Shown here piece by piece: positions 40,776 to 48,723 of a DNA stretch of 48,723 nt (position 1 is its first letter; every line of letters starts with the position of its first letter). Below the pieces are notes generated by a model, which was not told the origin of the DNA, searched no databases, and saw only the letters and a program-made list of their open reading frames with translations. The DNA comes from Verrucomicrobiota bacterium (GTDB lineage Bacteria; Verrucomicrobiota; Verrucomicrobiia; Limisphaerales; SIBE01): assembly GCA_021733945.1 (NCBI GenBank), contig JAIPJX010000016.1:1-48723 (forward strand), in the 5' to 3' direction. A program made the position numbers and the translations under genes.

Positions 40776-41249
40776 TTACCAGCGGAAATGTGCAAATGCC
40801 TTGTTGGCCTGAGCCATCCGATGCACTTCGTCGCGTTTACGAATCGCATTCCCCTGCCCCTGATAAGCTTCGAGGATTTCGCTTGCCAAGGCCTCCTTCA
40901 TGGGGGTGCCCTTGCGGGAGCCTGCCAGATTCACCAACCACCGGAGAGCCAAAGCCATCTGGCGATCCACCGAGGCTTCCATTGGAACCTGATAGGTGGC
41001 ACCGCCGACACGGCGGGCTTTAACTTCCAGGCGCGGCTTGGCGTTATCCACGGCGCGCTGCAGAATTTCCAACGGATTGGAGGTCGGGTTCTTGCTCAGG
41101 ATCTCGTCGAACGTGCCGTACACGATCTTCTGCGCAATGGTCTTTTTCCCACCCTGCATCACCACGTTCACCAATCGTGAAACTAGGATGCTGTTGAACT
41201 TCGGATCCTCAGGGACCGGACGTTTGATAGCTTGACGGCGTCTCGACAT
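40776..41249 (-). CDS. rpsG: 30S ribosomal protein S7 (157 aa)
   Basis: Initiates assembly of the 30S head and binds near the E and P sites. MSRRRQAIKRPVPEDPKFNS, the helix NVVMQGGKKTIAQKIVYGTF and VKARRVGGATYQVPMEASVD identify it. Normal length, 14 bp after rpsL. Confidence 0.97.
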   Translation of the reverse strand: MSRRRQAIKRPVPEDPKFNSILVSRLVNVVMQGGKKTIAQKIVYGTFDEILSKNPTSNPLEILQRAVDNAKPRLEVKARRVGGATYQVPMEASVDRQMALALRWLVNLAGSRKGTPMKEALASEILEAYQGQGNAIRKRDEVHRMAQANKAFAHFRW

Positions 41250-41263
41250 AAAATCTGAATTAC

Positions 41264-41656
41264 TTACTTGGCCCCTGCTTTGGCTGCTTTGGGACGTTTG
41301 ACACCATACTTGGAACGACTCACCCTGCGCTTCTCAACACCGGAGGCGTCGAGCGTGCCGCGCACAATATGATAGCGCACACCAGGAAGATCCTTCACAC
41401 GACCACCACGAACCAGGACAATGGAATGCTCCTGCAGATTGTGTCCTTCGTCAGGGATATACGCAATGACTTCGAATCCGTTCGTCAGGCGCACCTTGGC
41501 CACTTTGCGCATCGCCGAGTTCGGTTTCTTGGGCGTGCGCGTCATGACCTGAACACAAACACCACGACGAAAGGGAGCGTTGCTCAAGGCCGGTGATTTG
41601 GACTTGAGTTTGATCTTTTTTCGTCCTTTTCGGACCAATTGATTAATCGTCGGCAT
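41264..41656 (-). CDS. rpsL: 30S ribosomal protein S12 (130 aa)
   Basis: Decoding-centre protein. [20 protein letters not shown] opens it. The decoding loops read [19 protein letters not shown] and [18 protein letters not shown], with Lys at the two positions usually altered in streptomycin-resistant mutants, so sensitive-type residues. A short Lys/Ala tail follows. Confidence 0.97.
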   Translation of the reverse strand: MPTINQLVRKGRKKIKLKSKSPALSNAPFRRGVCVQVMTRTPKKPNSAMRKVAKVRLTNGFEVIAYIPDEGHNLQEHSIVLVRGGRVKDLPGVRYHIVRGTLDASGVEKRRVSRSKYGVKRPKAAKAGAK

Positions 41657-41725
41657 TCAGCCTTTTCCAGTTCGTTTTGTTGTCTTTGTCCCGTTCCACC
41701 GATATTCCGGCGAAACGGAGCGCGA

Positions 41726-41753
41726 ATCTTACCAAGCAAATTCGTAGTTGCAA
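41726..41753 (-). promoter_or_regulatory. Putative promoter upstream of rpsL
   Basis: On the minus strand TTGCAA (41753-41748), 16-bp spacer, TAAGAT (41731-41726); four of six bases agree with consensus in each box. Located in the 134-bp gap between rpoC and rpsL, so the str genes may have their own start. Confidence 0.45.
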
Positions 41754-41790
41754 CAAGTATTTGGTTTTTTTTTAAACTCTTTTTGAACGT

Positions 41791-44700
41791 TTATCCCAGG
41801 AGGGGTTCGTCCATCAAAAGGTTCGGTTCTTCCACAGGTAATTCGGGCACCAAAGGCTTGATAAGTAGCTTTCGGTGATGCCCAAATCCGGTGCCCGCCG
41901 GAATGATGTGGCCCATTATCACGTTCTCCTTGAATCCACGGAGCGTGTCCATCTTGCCCAATGTGGCAGCCTCGGTCAGAACACGCGTGGTGTCCTGGAA
42001 GGATGCCGCACTGAGGAAACTTTCGGTCTCCAGAGAGGCCTTGGTGATGCCCAGAAGCACGGGTTGCGCCTCGGCCGGCTTGCCCCCCATCTGATCCACC
42101 CTCTCGTTCTCGTTTTCAAACGCAATCTTGTCAATCTGTTCACCCCAGAGAAACACGGTGTCACCCGGCTCCGTGATGCGCACCTTGCGCAGCATCTGGC
42201 GAACAATGATTTCGATGTGTTTGTCGTTGATGGTCACCCCCTGCAGGCGGTAGACCTCCTGGACTTCGTTGACCAAATGCTCCTGCAATTCCTGAGGTCC
42301 ACACACATCGAGAATCTCATGCGGGACAACCGGACCTTCGGTAAGCTGCTGGCCTTTCTTCACCAGATCGCCCTTGAACACAATGACGTGTTTACCGATC
42401 GGAATCAGATGCTCCTCCTCCACCTCGGTCTGCGGATCCCTGATCAGAATGGTGCGTTTGCCACGCACACTCGGACCGAAATCCACAATACCATCAATCT
42501 TCGAGATCTCCGCGGCATCCTTCGGCTTGCGAGCTTCGAACAATTCGGCCACACGCGGCAAACCGCCGGTGATGTCCTTTGTCTTGGAAGTTTTGCGTGG
42601 CGTTTTCGCCATCAGCGTTCCGGCAACAATCCGGTCGTGCTCGTTGACGACAATATGCGCTCCGGAAGGAATGGGGTAATTGGCAATCGCATCGCCACTT
42701 TCATCGGCAATGATGATCTGCGGATGCAAATCCTCCTTATGCTCAATGATAACCTTGGCTTCCTGCCCGGTGGTCTCGTCGACCTCCTGCTTCATGGTCA
42801 CAACCTCGATGATGTCATGAAAGCGGATGCGTCCCGCCTTTTCGGAGAGAATCGGCACGTTGTAAGGATCCCATTGGACAACGGTTTCACCCTTCGTCAC
42901 ATGGCCATCGTTTGGCACCGAGATCACCGAACCGATCACAACCGTGTGGGTTTCGAGCTCGCGTCCGTCTTCAGCCAGCACGGAAATCGACCCGTTCTTG
43001 TTCAGAACGATGTTATTTCCGTCTTCCAGCTCAACCAAACGCAGATCGTTGTATCGCATCTTCCCGTCAAAACGCGCCTTGATCTGGGGCTGCTTGAATA
43101 CCTGCGAAGCCGTTCCACCAATGTGGAAGGTACGCATGGTCAACTGCGTTCCCGGTTCACCGATGGACTGCGCCGCCACAATGCCGACCGCCTCACCCAG
43201 TTTGACCAATCCGCCCGTCGCCAGATTGCGACCGTAGCAGTTCATGCAGATACCGTGCTTGCTCTCGCAGGTAAGCACCGAACGAATACGAATATTCTCA
43301 ATGCCCATCCGCTCCACGAGCTTGGCCCGCACTTCATCAATCTCTTCGTTGGCGACCACCAGCTTTTGCTTCGGATCCGTGGGATCAAAAATGTCATCGC
43401 AGCTGTATCGACCGACAATCCGTTCGCCCAACCGGACAACCTCGTCCTCGCCTTCGTAGATCGCCTGCACCCAGATGCCGTTGGTGGTGCCGCAATCCTG
43501 TTCGCGAATGATGACGTCCTGGGCCACATCCACCAGCTTGCGTGTCATGTAACCAGAATCGGCCGTCTTGAGCGCCGTGTCCGCCAATCCTTTCCGCGCT
43601 CCGTGAGTTGAAATAAAGTACTCCAACACGGTCAATCCCTCGCGGAAGTTCGACAAAATCGGTTTCTCGATAATGTCACCGGACGGCTTGGCCATGAGGC
43701 CGCGCACACCGGCCAGCTGCCGGACCTGCTGACGGTTACCGCGAGCGCCCGAATCAACCATGAGCCACACGGGATTGTATTCACGTTTCCCGTGATTGTT
43801 CTCAAGCGTGCGCAACATGACGTTCGCGATCTGATCGGTGCAATGGGTCCAGATGTCGATCACCTTGTTGTAGCGTTCGCCCGGAGTGATGACACCCTTG
43901 CGGTATTGCTTTTCAACTTCGTTGATCTGCTTCTGCGCATTCTCGATTTCCTGAGTTTTCTCCTTCGGAATGATCATGTCATCAATTCCGATGGATACTC
44001 CGGCTTGAGTCGCCTCCTTGAAGCCCAATTCCTTGAGCCGGTCAAGCGTCGCCACGGTTTCATCCTTGCCACACGCCTTGTAGCAGTGCCAGATCAACTC
44101 ACCAATCTGCCCCTTGCCAATCACACGATTCGGGAACCCGAGTGCCGTCGGCCAGATTTCGCTGAAGATCACACGACCCACCGTGGTCTCGATCACCTTT
44201 TTGTCGGCATCCCCGTAGGTTGTCTTCGTGCCAAAATCCGGGTTCGCCATCAGAATCCGCTCGTGGGTCGTGACCGCTCCGTCCGCATGGGCGAAAATAA
44301 CCTCCGTCTTGCTTCCAAACAAACGAAGCCGCTTCCGGCCCACAGGCTGAGCCTGAGCACGGGGGGTTGCCGTCAGATAATAACATCCCAGGGTAATGTC
44401 CTGGGTCGGGGTCATGATCGGTTTGCCGCTCGATGGACTAAAAATGTTGTTCGAAGCCATCATCAACAAACGGGCCTCCAACTGTGCCTCAACGGACAGG
44501 GGCACATGGACCGCCATCTGATCGCCGTCGAAATCCGCGTTGTAGGCGGTGCAGACCAGCGGATGAATCCGAATGGCCTCCCCTTCGATCAGCGTCGGCT
44601 CAAATGCCTGGATCGACAGCCGATGCAGAGTGGGCGCCCGGTTCAGCAGAACGGGATGTCCCTTGGTGACTTCTTCCAGAATATCCCACACCTCGGGTGA

Positions 44701-45924
44701 CTGACGTTCGATCATCTTCTTGGCCGAACGTACGGTGTGCACATAACCAAGCTCCTTGAGTCGGCGAATGATGAATGGCTCGAAGAGTACCAGCGCCATT
44801 TTCTTGGGCAAACCGCACTGGTGAAGCTTGAGCTCCGGACCAATGACGATGACAGACCGACCGGAGTAATCGACTCGTTTCCCGAGCAGATTCTGACGGA
44901 ACCGACCGCTCTTTCCCTTGAGCATGTCGCTCAGCGATTTGAGCGGACGATTGCCTGCTCCCGTAACGGCGCGCCCGTGGCGTCCATTATCAAACAACGC
45001 ATCGACGGCTTCCTGAAGCATCCGCTTTTCGTTGCGGATGATCACTTCGGGCGTCTTGAGCTGCAGCAGGTTTTTCAACCGGTTGTTCCGGTTGATCACG
45101 CGCCGGTAAAGATCGTTCAAATCGGAGGTCGCAAAACGCCCACCTTCCAGCGGCACCAACGGACGAAGATCCGGAGGAATGACCGGGAGCACGTTGAGAA
45201 TCATCCATTCAGGACGGCTCTTGGACGTGTGGAAACCCTGGAACACCTTGATCCGCTTCGCGATTTTCTTGCGGATCTGCTTGCTCTTGGTCTCCGTCAT
45301 CGACTGCTGAAGCACTTCAACCTGTCCTTCCAGGTCGACCCGGCCCAGGGCTTCGCGCACGGCTTCGGCCCCCATCTTGGCCACGAACGCGTCCGCGCCG
45401 TAGGTCTCCTTGGCTTCACGAAACTCAATTTCGCTGAGCAACTGATGCTCCTTGAGCGGTGTGGAAAGCGGGTCGATCACGAGGTAATCCTCGTAGTAGA
45501 TGACACGTTCCAGGTTCCGCGCGGTCATGTCGAGCATCAGACCGATCCGCGAAGGCATGCATTTAAAAAACCAGATGTGCGAAACCGGCACGGCCAATTC
45601 GATGTGCCCCATGCGCTCCCGCCGAACCCGCGACAGGGTTACCTCGACACCGCAACGATCACAAACCACTCCCCGGTGTTTGATCCGTTTGTACTTGCCG
45701 CAGGAACACTCCCAGTCCTTGACTGGACCGAAGATCCTCTCGCAAAACAATCCCCCCTTCTCGGGTTTAAACGTGCGATAGTTGATCGTTTCCGGATTCT
45801 TGACCTCGCCTTTTGACCACGAACGAACCGCCTCGGGAGAAGCCACCGAGATCGAGACGTAGTCCACCAGATTCACCTTTTCCAAGCCAAGCAACTCGCG
45901 GGCCGTTTCTTTGGTACTTATCAT
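41791..45924 (-). CDS. rpoC: RNA polymerase beta' subunit (1377 aa)
   Basis: Carries the active-site Mg loop [16 protein letters not shown], the N-terminal zinc motif [20 protein letters not shown], the second zinc group [11 protein letters not shown] and the bridge/trigger region ([20 protein letters not shown]). The C-terminal part includes [20 protein letters not shown]. Full length, no split or intein. ATG 45924, 41 bp after rpoB. A 134-bp gap follows. Confidence 0.98.
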   Translation of the reverse strand: MISTKETARELLGLEKVNLVDYVSISVASPEAVRSWSKGEVKNPETINYRTFKPEKGGLFCERIFGPVKDWECSCGKYKRIKHRGVVCDRCGVEVTLSRVRRERMGHIELAVPVSHIWFFKCMPSRIGLMLDMTARNLERVIYYEDYLVIDPLSTPLKEHQLLSEIEFREAKETYGADAFVAKMGAEAVREALGRVDLEGQVEVLQQSMTETKSKQIRKKIAKRIKVFQGFHTSKSRPEWMILNVLPVIPPDLRPLVPLEGGRFATSDLNDLYRRVINRNNRLKNLLQLKTPEVIIRNEKRMLQEAVDALFDNGRHGRAVTGAGNRPLKSLSDMLKGKSGRFRQNLLGKRVDYSGRSVIVIGPELKLHQCGLPKKMALVLFEPFIIRRLKELGYVHTVRSAKKMIERQSPEVWDILEEVTKGHPVLLNRAPTLHRLSIQAFEPTLIEGEAIRIHPLVCTAYNADFDGDQMAVHVPLSVEAQLEARLLMMASNNIFSPSSGKPIMTPTQDITLGCYYLTATPRAQAQPVGRKRLRLFGSKTEVIFAHADGAVTTHERILMANPDFGTKTTYGDADKKVIETTVGRVIFSEIWPTALGFPNRVIGKGQIGELIWHCYKACGKDETVATLDRLKELGFKEATQAGVSIGIDDMIIPKEKTQEIENAQKQINEVEKQYRKGVITPGERYNKVIDIWTHCTDQIANVMLRTLENNHGKREYNPVWLMVDSGARGNRQQVRQLAGVRGLMAKPSGDIIEKPILSNFREGLTVLEYFISTHGARKGLADTALKTADSGYMTRKLVDVAQDVIIREQDCGTTNGIWVQAIYEGEDEVVRLGERIVGRYSCDDIFDPTDPKQKLVVANEEIDEVRAKLVERMGIENIRIRSVLTCESKHGICMNCYGRNLATGGLVKLGEAVGIVAAQSIGEPGTQLTMRTFHIGGTASQVFKQPQIKARFDGKMRYNDLRLVELEDGNNIVLNKNGSISVLAEDGRELETHTVVIGSVISVPNDGHVTKGETVVQWDPYNVPILSEKAGRIRFHDIIEVVTMKQEVDETTGQEAKVIIEHKEDLHPQIIIADESGDAIANYPIPSGAHIVVNEHDRIVAGTLMAKTPRKTSKTKDITGGLPRVAELFEARKPKDAAEISKIDGIVDFGPSVRGKRTILIRDPQTEVEEEHLIPIGKHVIVFKGDLVKKGQQLTEGPVVPHEILDVCGPQELQEHLVNEVQEVYRLQGVTINDKHIEIIVRQMLRKVRITEPGDTVFLWGEQIDKIAFENENERVDQMGGKPAEAQPVLLGITKASLETESFLSAASFQDTTRVLTEAATLGKMDTLRGFKENVIMGHIIPAGTGFGHHRKLLIKPLVPELPVEEPNLLMDEPLLG

Positions 45925-45965
45925 ACTTTCTATTGATATTACTCCGGTTTATCGGCAGCTGATCC

Positions 45966-48723
45966 TCAGTTGAAAGCCGCCAGCGAGGGCGGTTGCGCGG
46001 GTTGATCGATGGGATTGGTGTAACCAACCTTTACATCCAGTCCCAGTGATTGCATTTCCTTGACCAACACGTTGAACGACTCGGGAACCCCGGCTTCCAG
46101 CGCATTGTCGCCCTTCACGATGCTTTCGTAAATGCGTGTCCGTCCCTGCACATCGTCCGATTTGACGGTGAGCAGTTCCTGCAGGGTGTAGGCCGCTCCG
46201 TAGGCCTCCATCGCCCAGACTTCCATCTCTCCGAAGCGTTGCCCTCCATACTGGGCCTTGCCTCCAAGCGGTTGCTGGGTCACCAGCGAGTAGGGGCCCA
46301 CCGCGCGGGCGTGAATCTTGTCCGCCACCAAATGCCCCAGTTTCATCATGTAAATGTAGCCAACCACGATCTCCTGATCGAACTTGTCGCCGGTTCGCCC
46401 GTCGGTCAGCAGTACCTTGCCGTGTTCTGGAAGCTTGGCATCCTTCAGGTATCCGCGGATATCCTTCTCCTTGATACCGTCAAACACCGGAGTCGCAAAT
46501 CGCATGCCGAGGATTCGAGCCGCCCAACCCAGATGAGTCTCCAACACCTGACCGACGTTCATGCGCGAGGGAACCCCCAGCGGGTTCAGCACAATGTCCA
46601 CAGGCGTGCCATCTTCCACAAACGGCATGTCCTCTTCAGGCACGATCTTGGCCACCACACCCTTGTTCCCATGCCGTCCGGCCATCTTGTCTCCAACGGA
46701 AAGCTTGCGCTTGGAGGCGATGTAAACCTTCACCGACTTGATGATCCCGGGATCAACCTCATCGCCTGCCTCGGCCCGCTCCAACTCTTCGTCGTGCTGC
46801 ATCTGCAGATCGTCGAAGCGTTTTTTGAAGTTTCCGATGATCTCGTTGATCTTGTTCCGGATCGGCGACGGATCGATTTCAATCCGGTCGTAAACACTGG
46901 CCAGCTTCCGCAACAGCGTCTTGGTGATCTTGCGATTGGCCGGAATGATGATCTCTCCGGTCTCGGAATTGACCACATCCAGCGGGATCTTTTCTCCCAG
47001 AAGAATGTTGCTCAACGCCTCGGTCAATTGTTCCCGCAACTCATCCATCTTGGTGCGGTATTCTTCCTCGACCTGCTTGGCATGTTTCTTCGCTTCCGTG
47101 GACGACACCCGGACACCGCGGTCGACCTCTTTCTTGGAGGAAACCTTCACGTCCATCACGATGCCGTAGGTTCCCGATGGAACCTTCAGCGAAGTATCCT
47201 TAACGTCGGCGGCTTTTTCACCGAAGATCGCCCTCAGCAAGCGCTCCTCAGGTGCCAACTCCGTCTCGCTCTTCGGCGTGATCTTGCCCACGAGAATGTC
47301 GCCCGGCTTGACCTCCGCACCAATTCGAATCACACCGTCGCTGCCCAGATTCTTAAGAGCTTCTTCTCCCAGATTGGGAATGTCCCGCGTGATTTCTTCA
47401 GGCCCCAGTTTTGTGTCCCGCGCTCCGACTTCGAATTCATCGATGTGAATCGAGGTGAACACGTCGTCCTTGACAATGCGCCGACTGATCAGGATCGCGT
47501 CCTCGAAGTTGTATCCATTCCAGGGCATGAATGCGCAAAGCACATTCCGCCCCAACGCCAACTCTCCACCTTCCGTGCACGGTCCGTCGGCAATCGCCTG
47601 CCCCTTCTTGACGGTATCCCCCTTGGCAACCAGGATCTTCTGGTTGATGCACGTCGCGGCATTGGATCGCATGAATTTGCGCACGTTGTATACGTGAACT
47701 CCCTCGCCGGCATCGGTCTTCAGCTTCTTTTTCCCTTCAGGCATCTTGCCATCCGCGGTAATCACAATCTGATTGCCCGTGACGGAAGCCACCTTCCCGG
47801 CTTCTTCGGAAACGATCACGGCCCGTGAATCGCGGGCCACCCGCTCCTCAAGTCCGGTCGCCACCAAGGGCGCTTCGGTCACCAACAACGGAACGGCCTG
47901 CCGTTGCATGTTGGACCCCATCAACGCACGATTCGCATCGTCATGTTCAAGGAACGGAATCAATCCCGCGGCCACCGATACAAGCTGTTTCGGCGAAACA
48001 TCCATGTAATCGACACGCGCCGGTTCCACATCGATAAAGTCGCCCTTGCTCCGGCACATCACCTTGGGCGTCAGAAACTGGCCCTTCTCGTCGATCACGG
48101 CATTGGCCTGGGCCACAATGAAGGTTTCTTCACGATCGGCCGTCAGATAATCGATGTGCGTCGTCACACGCCCCTTGTCGACACGGCGATAGGGAGTTTC
48201 GATGAATCCGAATTCATTCACCCGCGCAAAGGTCGCCAGGGATGCAATCAAACCAATGTTCGGTCCTTCGGGTGTTTCCACCGGGCAGATCCGCCCATAA
48301 TGGGACGGATGCACATCTCGAACCTCAAACCCGGCACGATCTCGCGAGAGACCGCCTGGCCCAAGCGCCGATAAACGGCGTTTGTGCGTCAACTCCGCGA
48401 GCGGGTTGATTTGATCCATGAACTGCGAAAGCTGGCTCCGCCCGAAAAAGTCGCGCACCACTGCGGACAACGCCTTGGGGTTGATCAGCTTCTGCGGGGT
48501 CATGGTGTCGGCACCCTGATCGAACAGGGTCATCCGCTCCTTCACCAGACGCTCGGTCCGGGCCAAGCCCACCCGGCATTGGTTCGCGAGCAACTCACCC
48601 ACGGTCCGGATGCGCCGACTGCCCAAATGATCAATGTCATCCAGAGAACCCTCGCCCTTCTTGAGCCGGAGCAGGTACTTCGTGGCTGCCACGAGATCCT
48701 CCTTGGTCAACACGCGGGTGTCC
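45966..48723 (-). CDS. rpoB: RNA polymerase beta subunit, C-terminal part (cut by window edge)
   Basis: Open through the right edge, so the N-terminal third is outside; about 918 codons are here. The rifampicin region reads [20 protein letters not shown] then [14 protein letters not shown], and [40 protein letters not shown] and [20 protein letters not shown] follow. Ends with the short [12 protein letters not shown] tail. First gene of the cluster seen here, directly upstream of rpoC. Confidence 0.98.
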   Translation of the reverse strand, partial: DTRVLTKEDLVAATKYLLRLKKGEGSLDDIDHLGSRRIRTVGELLANQCRVGLARTERLVKERMTLFDQGADTMTPQKLINPKALSAVVRDFFGRSQLSQFMDQINPLAELTHKRRLSALGPGGLSRDRAGFEVRDVHPSHYGRICPVETPEGPNIGLIASLATFARVNEFGFIETPYRRVDKGRVTTHIDYLTADREETFIVAQANAVIDEKGQFLTPKVMCRSKGDFIDVEPARVDYMDVSPKQLVSVAAGLIPFLEHDDANRALMGSNMQRQAVPLLVTEAPLVATGLEERVARDSRAVIVSEEAGKVASVTGNQIVITADGKMPEGKKKLKTDAGEGVHVYNVRKFMRSNAATCINQKILVAKGDTVKKGQAIADGPCTEGGELALGRNVLCAFMPWNGYNFEDAILISRRIVKDDVFTSIHIDEFEVGARDTKLGPEEITRDIPNLGEEALKNLGSDGVIRIGAEVKPGDILVGKITPKSETELAPEERLLRAIFGEKAADVKDTSLKVPSGTYGIVMDVKVSSKKEVDRGVRVSSTEAKKHAKQVEEEYRTKMDELREQLTEALSNILLGEKIPLDVVNSETGEIIIPANRKITKTLLRKLASVYDRIEIDPSPIRNKINEIIGNFKKRFDDLQMQHDEELERAEAGDEVDPGIIKSVKVYIASKRKLSVGDKMAGRHGNKGVVAKIVPEEDMPFVEDGTPVDIVLNPLGVPSRMNVGQVLETHLGWAARILGMRFATPVFDGIKEKDIRGYLKDAKLPEHGKVLLTDGRTGDKFDQEIVVGYIYMMKLGHLVADKIHARAVGPYSLVTQQPLGGKAQYGGQRFGEMEVWAMEAYGAAYTLQELLTVKSDDVQGRTRIYESIVKGDNALEAGVPESFNVLVKEMQSLGLDVKVGYTNPIDQPAQPPSLAAFN

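Noticed and set aside
38911..40812. 633-codon plus-strand frame opposite fusA
   Set aside because: Antisense shadow of EF-G, no recognisable domains.
41875..43611. 578-codon plus-strand frame opposite rpoC
   Set aside because: Antisense shadow of the beta' subunit, no recognisable domains.
1..48723. CRISPR arrays, IS-element transposases, rRNA genes
   Set aside because: None seen; the repeats present are short, inverted and not regularly spaced, and no transposase motif was found.

Overview
The window looks like a chromosomal segment of a Gram-negative, GC-rich bacterium of the Planctomycetes-Verrucomicrobia-Chlamydiae group, most likely a verrucomicrobium. This is inferred, not searched. 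Supporting signs are an outer-membrane module (BamA, Skp), a five-haem cytochrome c paired with a PVC-type beta-propeller protein, a formylglycine sulfatase and a PL10 pectate lyase, and a ribosomal operon that lacks rpmD, infA, adk and tuf and encodes S11, S5 and L17 with Ala/Pro/Thr/Glu-rich tails.

Region 1 (1-7576) is the right end of a prophage or integrative element. It ends at a complete tRNA-Pro(GGG) gene (7500-7576), with a tyrosine recombinase reading away from the tRNA 3' end. A leftward gene train includes DUF3310, a small zinc-ribbon protein, two HTH proteins and a replication-type protein cut by the left edge. An 83-bp direct repeat in this train has left a truncated zinc-ribbon copy. 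Near 3.8-4.4 kb, three ribbon-helix-helix (RHH) regulator genes flank two divergent promoters built alike: both carry the same 11-bp palindromic -10 box only 7-8 bp from the ATG, which suggests leaderless autoregulated transcripts. An AT-richer patch (about 4.9-6.1 kb) carries a DUF6941 gene and a RelE/ParE-like toxin-antitoxin pair.

Region 2 (7749-23006) is host chromosome with mixed content: dnaB-bamA-skp (dnaB and bamA abut with no gap), a cyclophilin, YgfZ, a DUF2442 gene beside a 5'-truncated DUF4160 remnant, a PL10 pectate lyase, and a sulfatase. It also holds a leftward operon joined by ATGA overlaps: PfpI, a broken Tat-type TIM-barrel gene, the pentahaem cytochrome and the propeller. 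The gaps hold two families of inverted, dispersed intergenic repeats, including a 141-bp imperfect palindrome.

Region 3 (23203-48723, all leftward) is one continuous rpoB-rpoC / str / S10 / spc / alpha supercluster that ends in a strong terminator after rplQ. It supplies core RNA polymerase subunits, 25 ribosomal proteins, EF-G, SecY and methionine aminopeptidase. A promoter lies before rpsL, and a terminator-like hairpin lies between rpsG and fusA. rpoB runs off the right edge.

The least ordinary items are the mirrored RHH promoters, the repeat-flanked phage module, the DUF6941-toxin operon, the coupled operon with a large internal deletion in one gene, and the ribosomal protein extensions.
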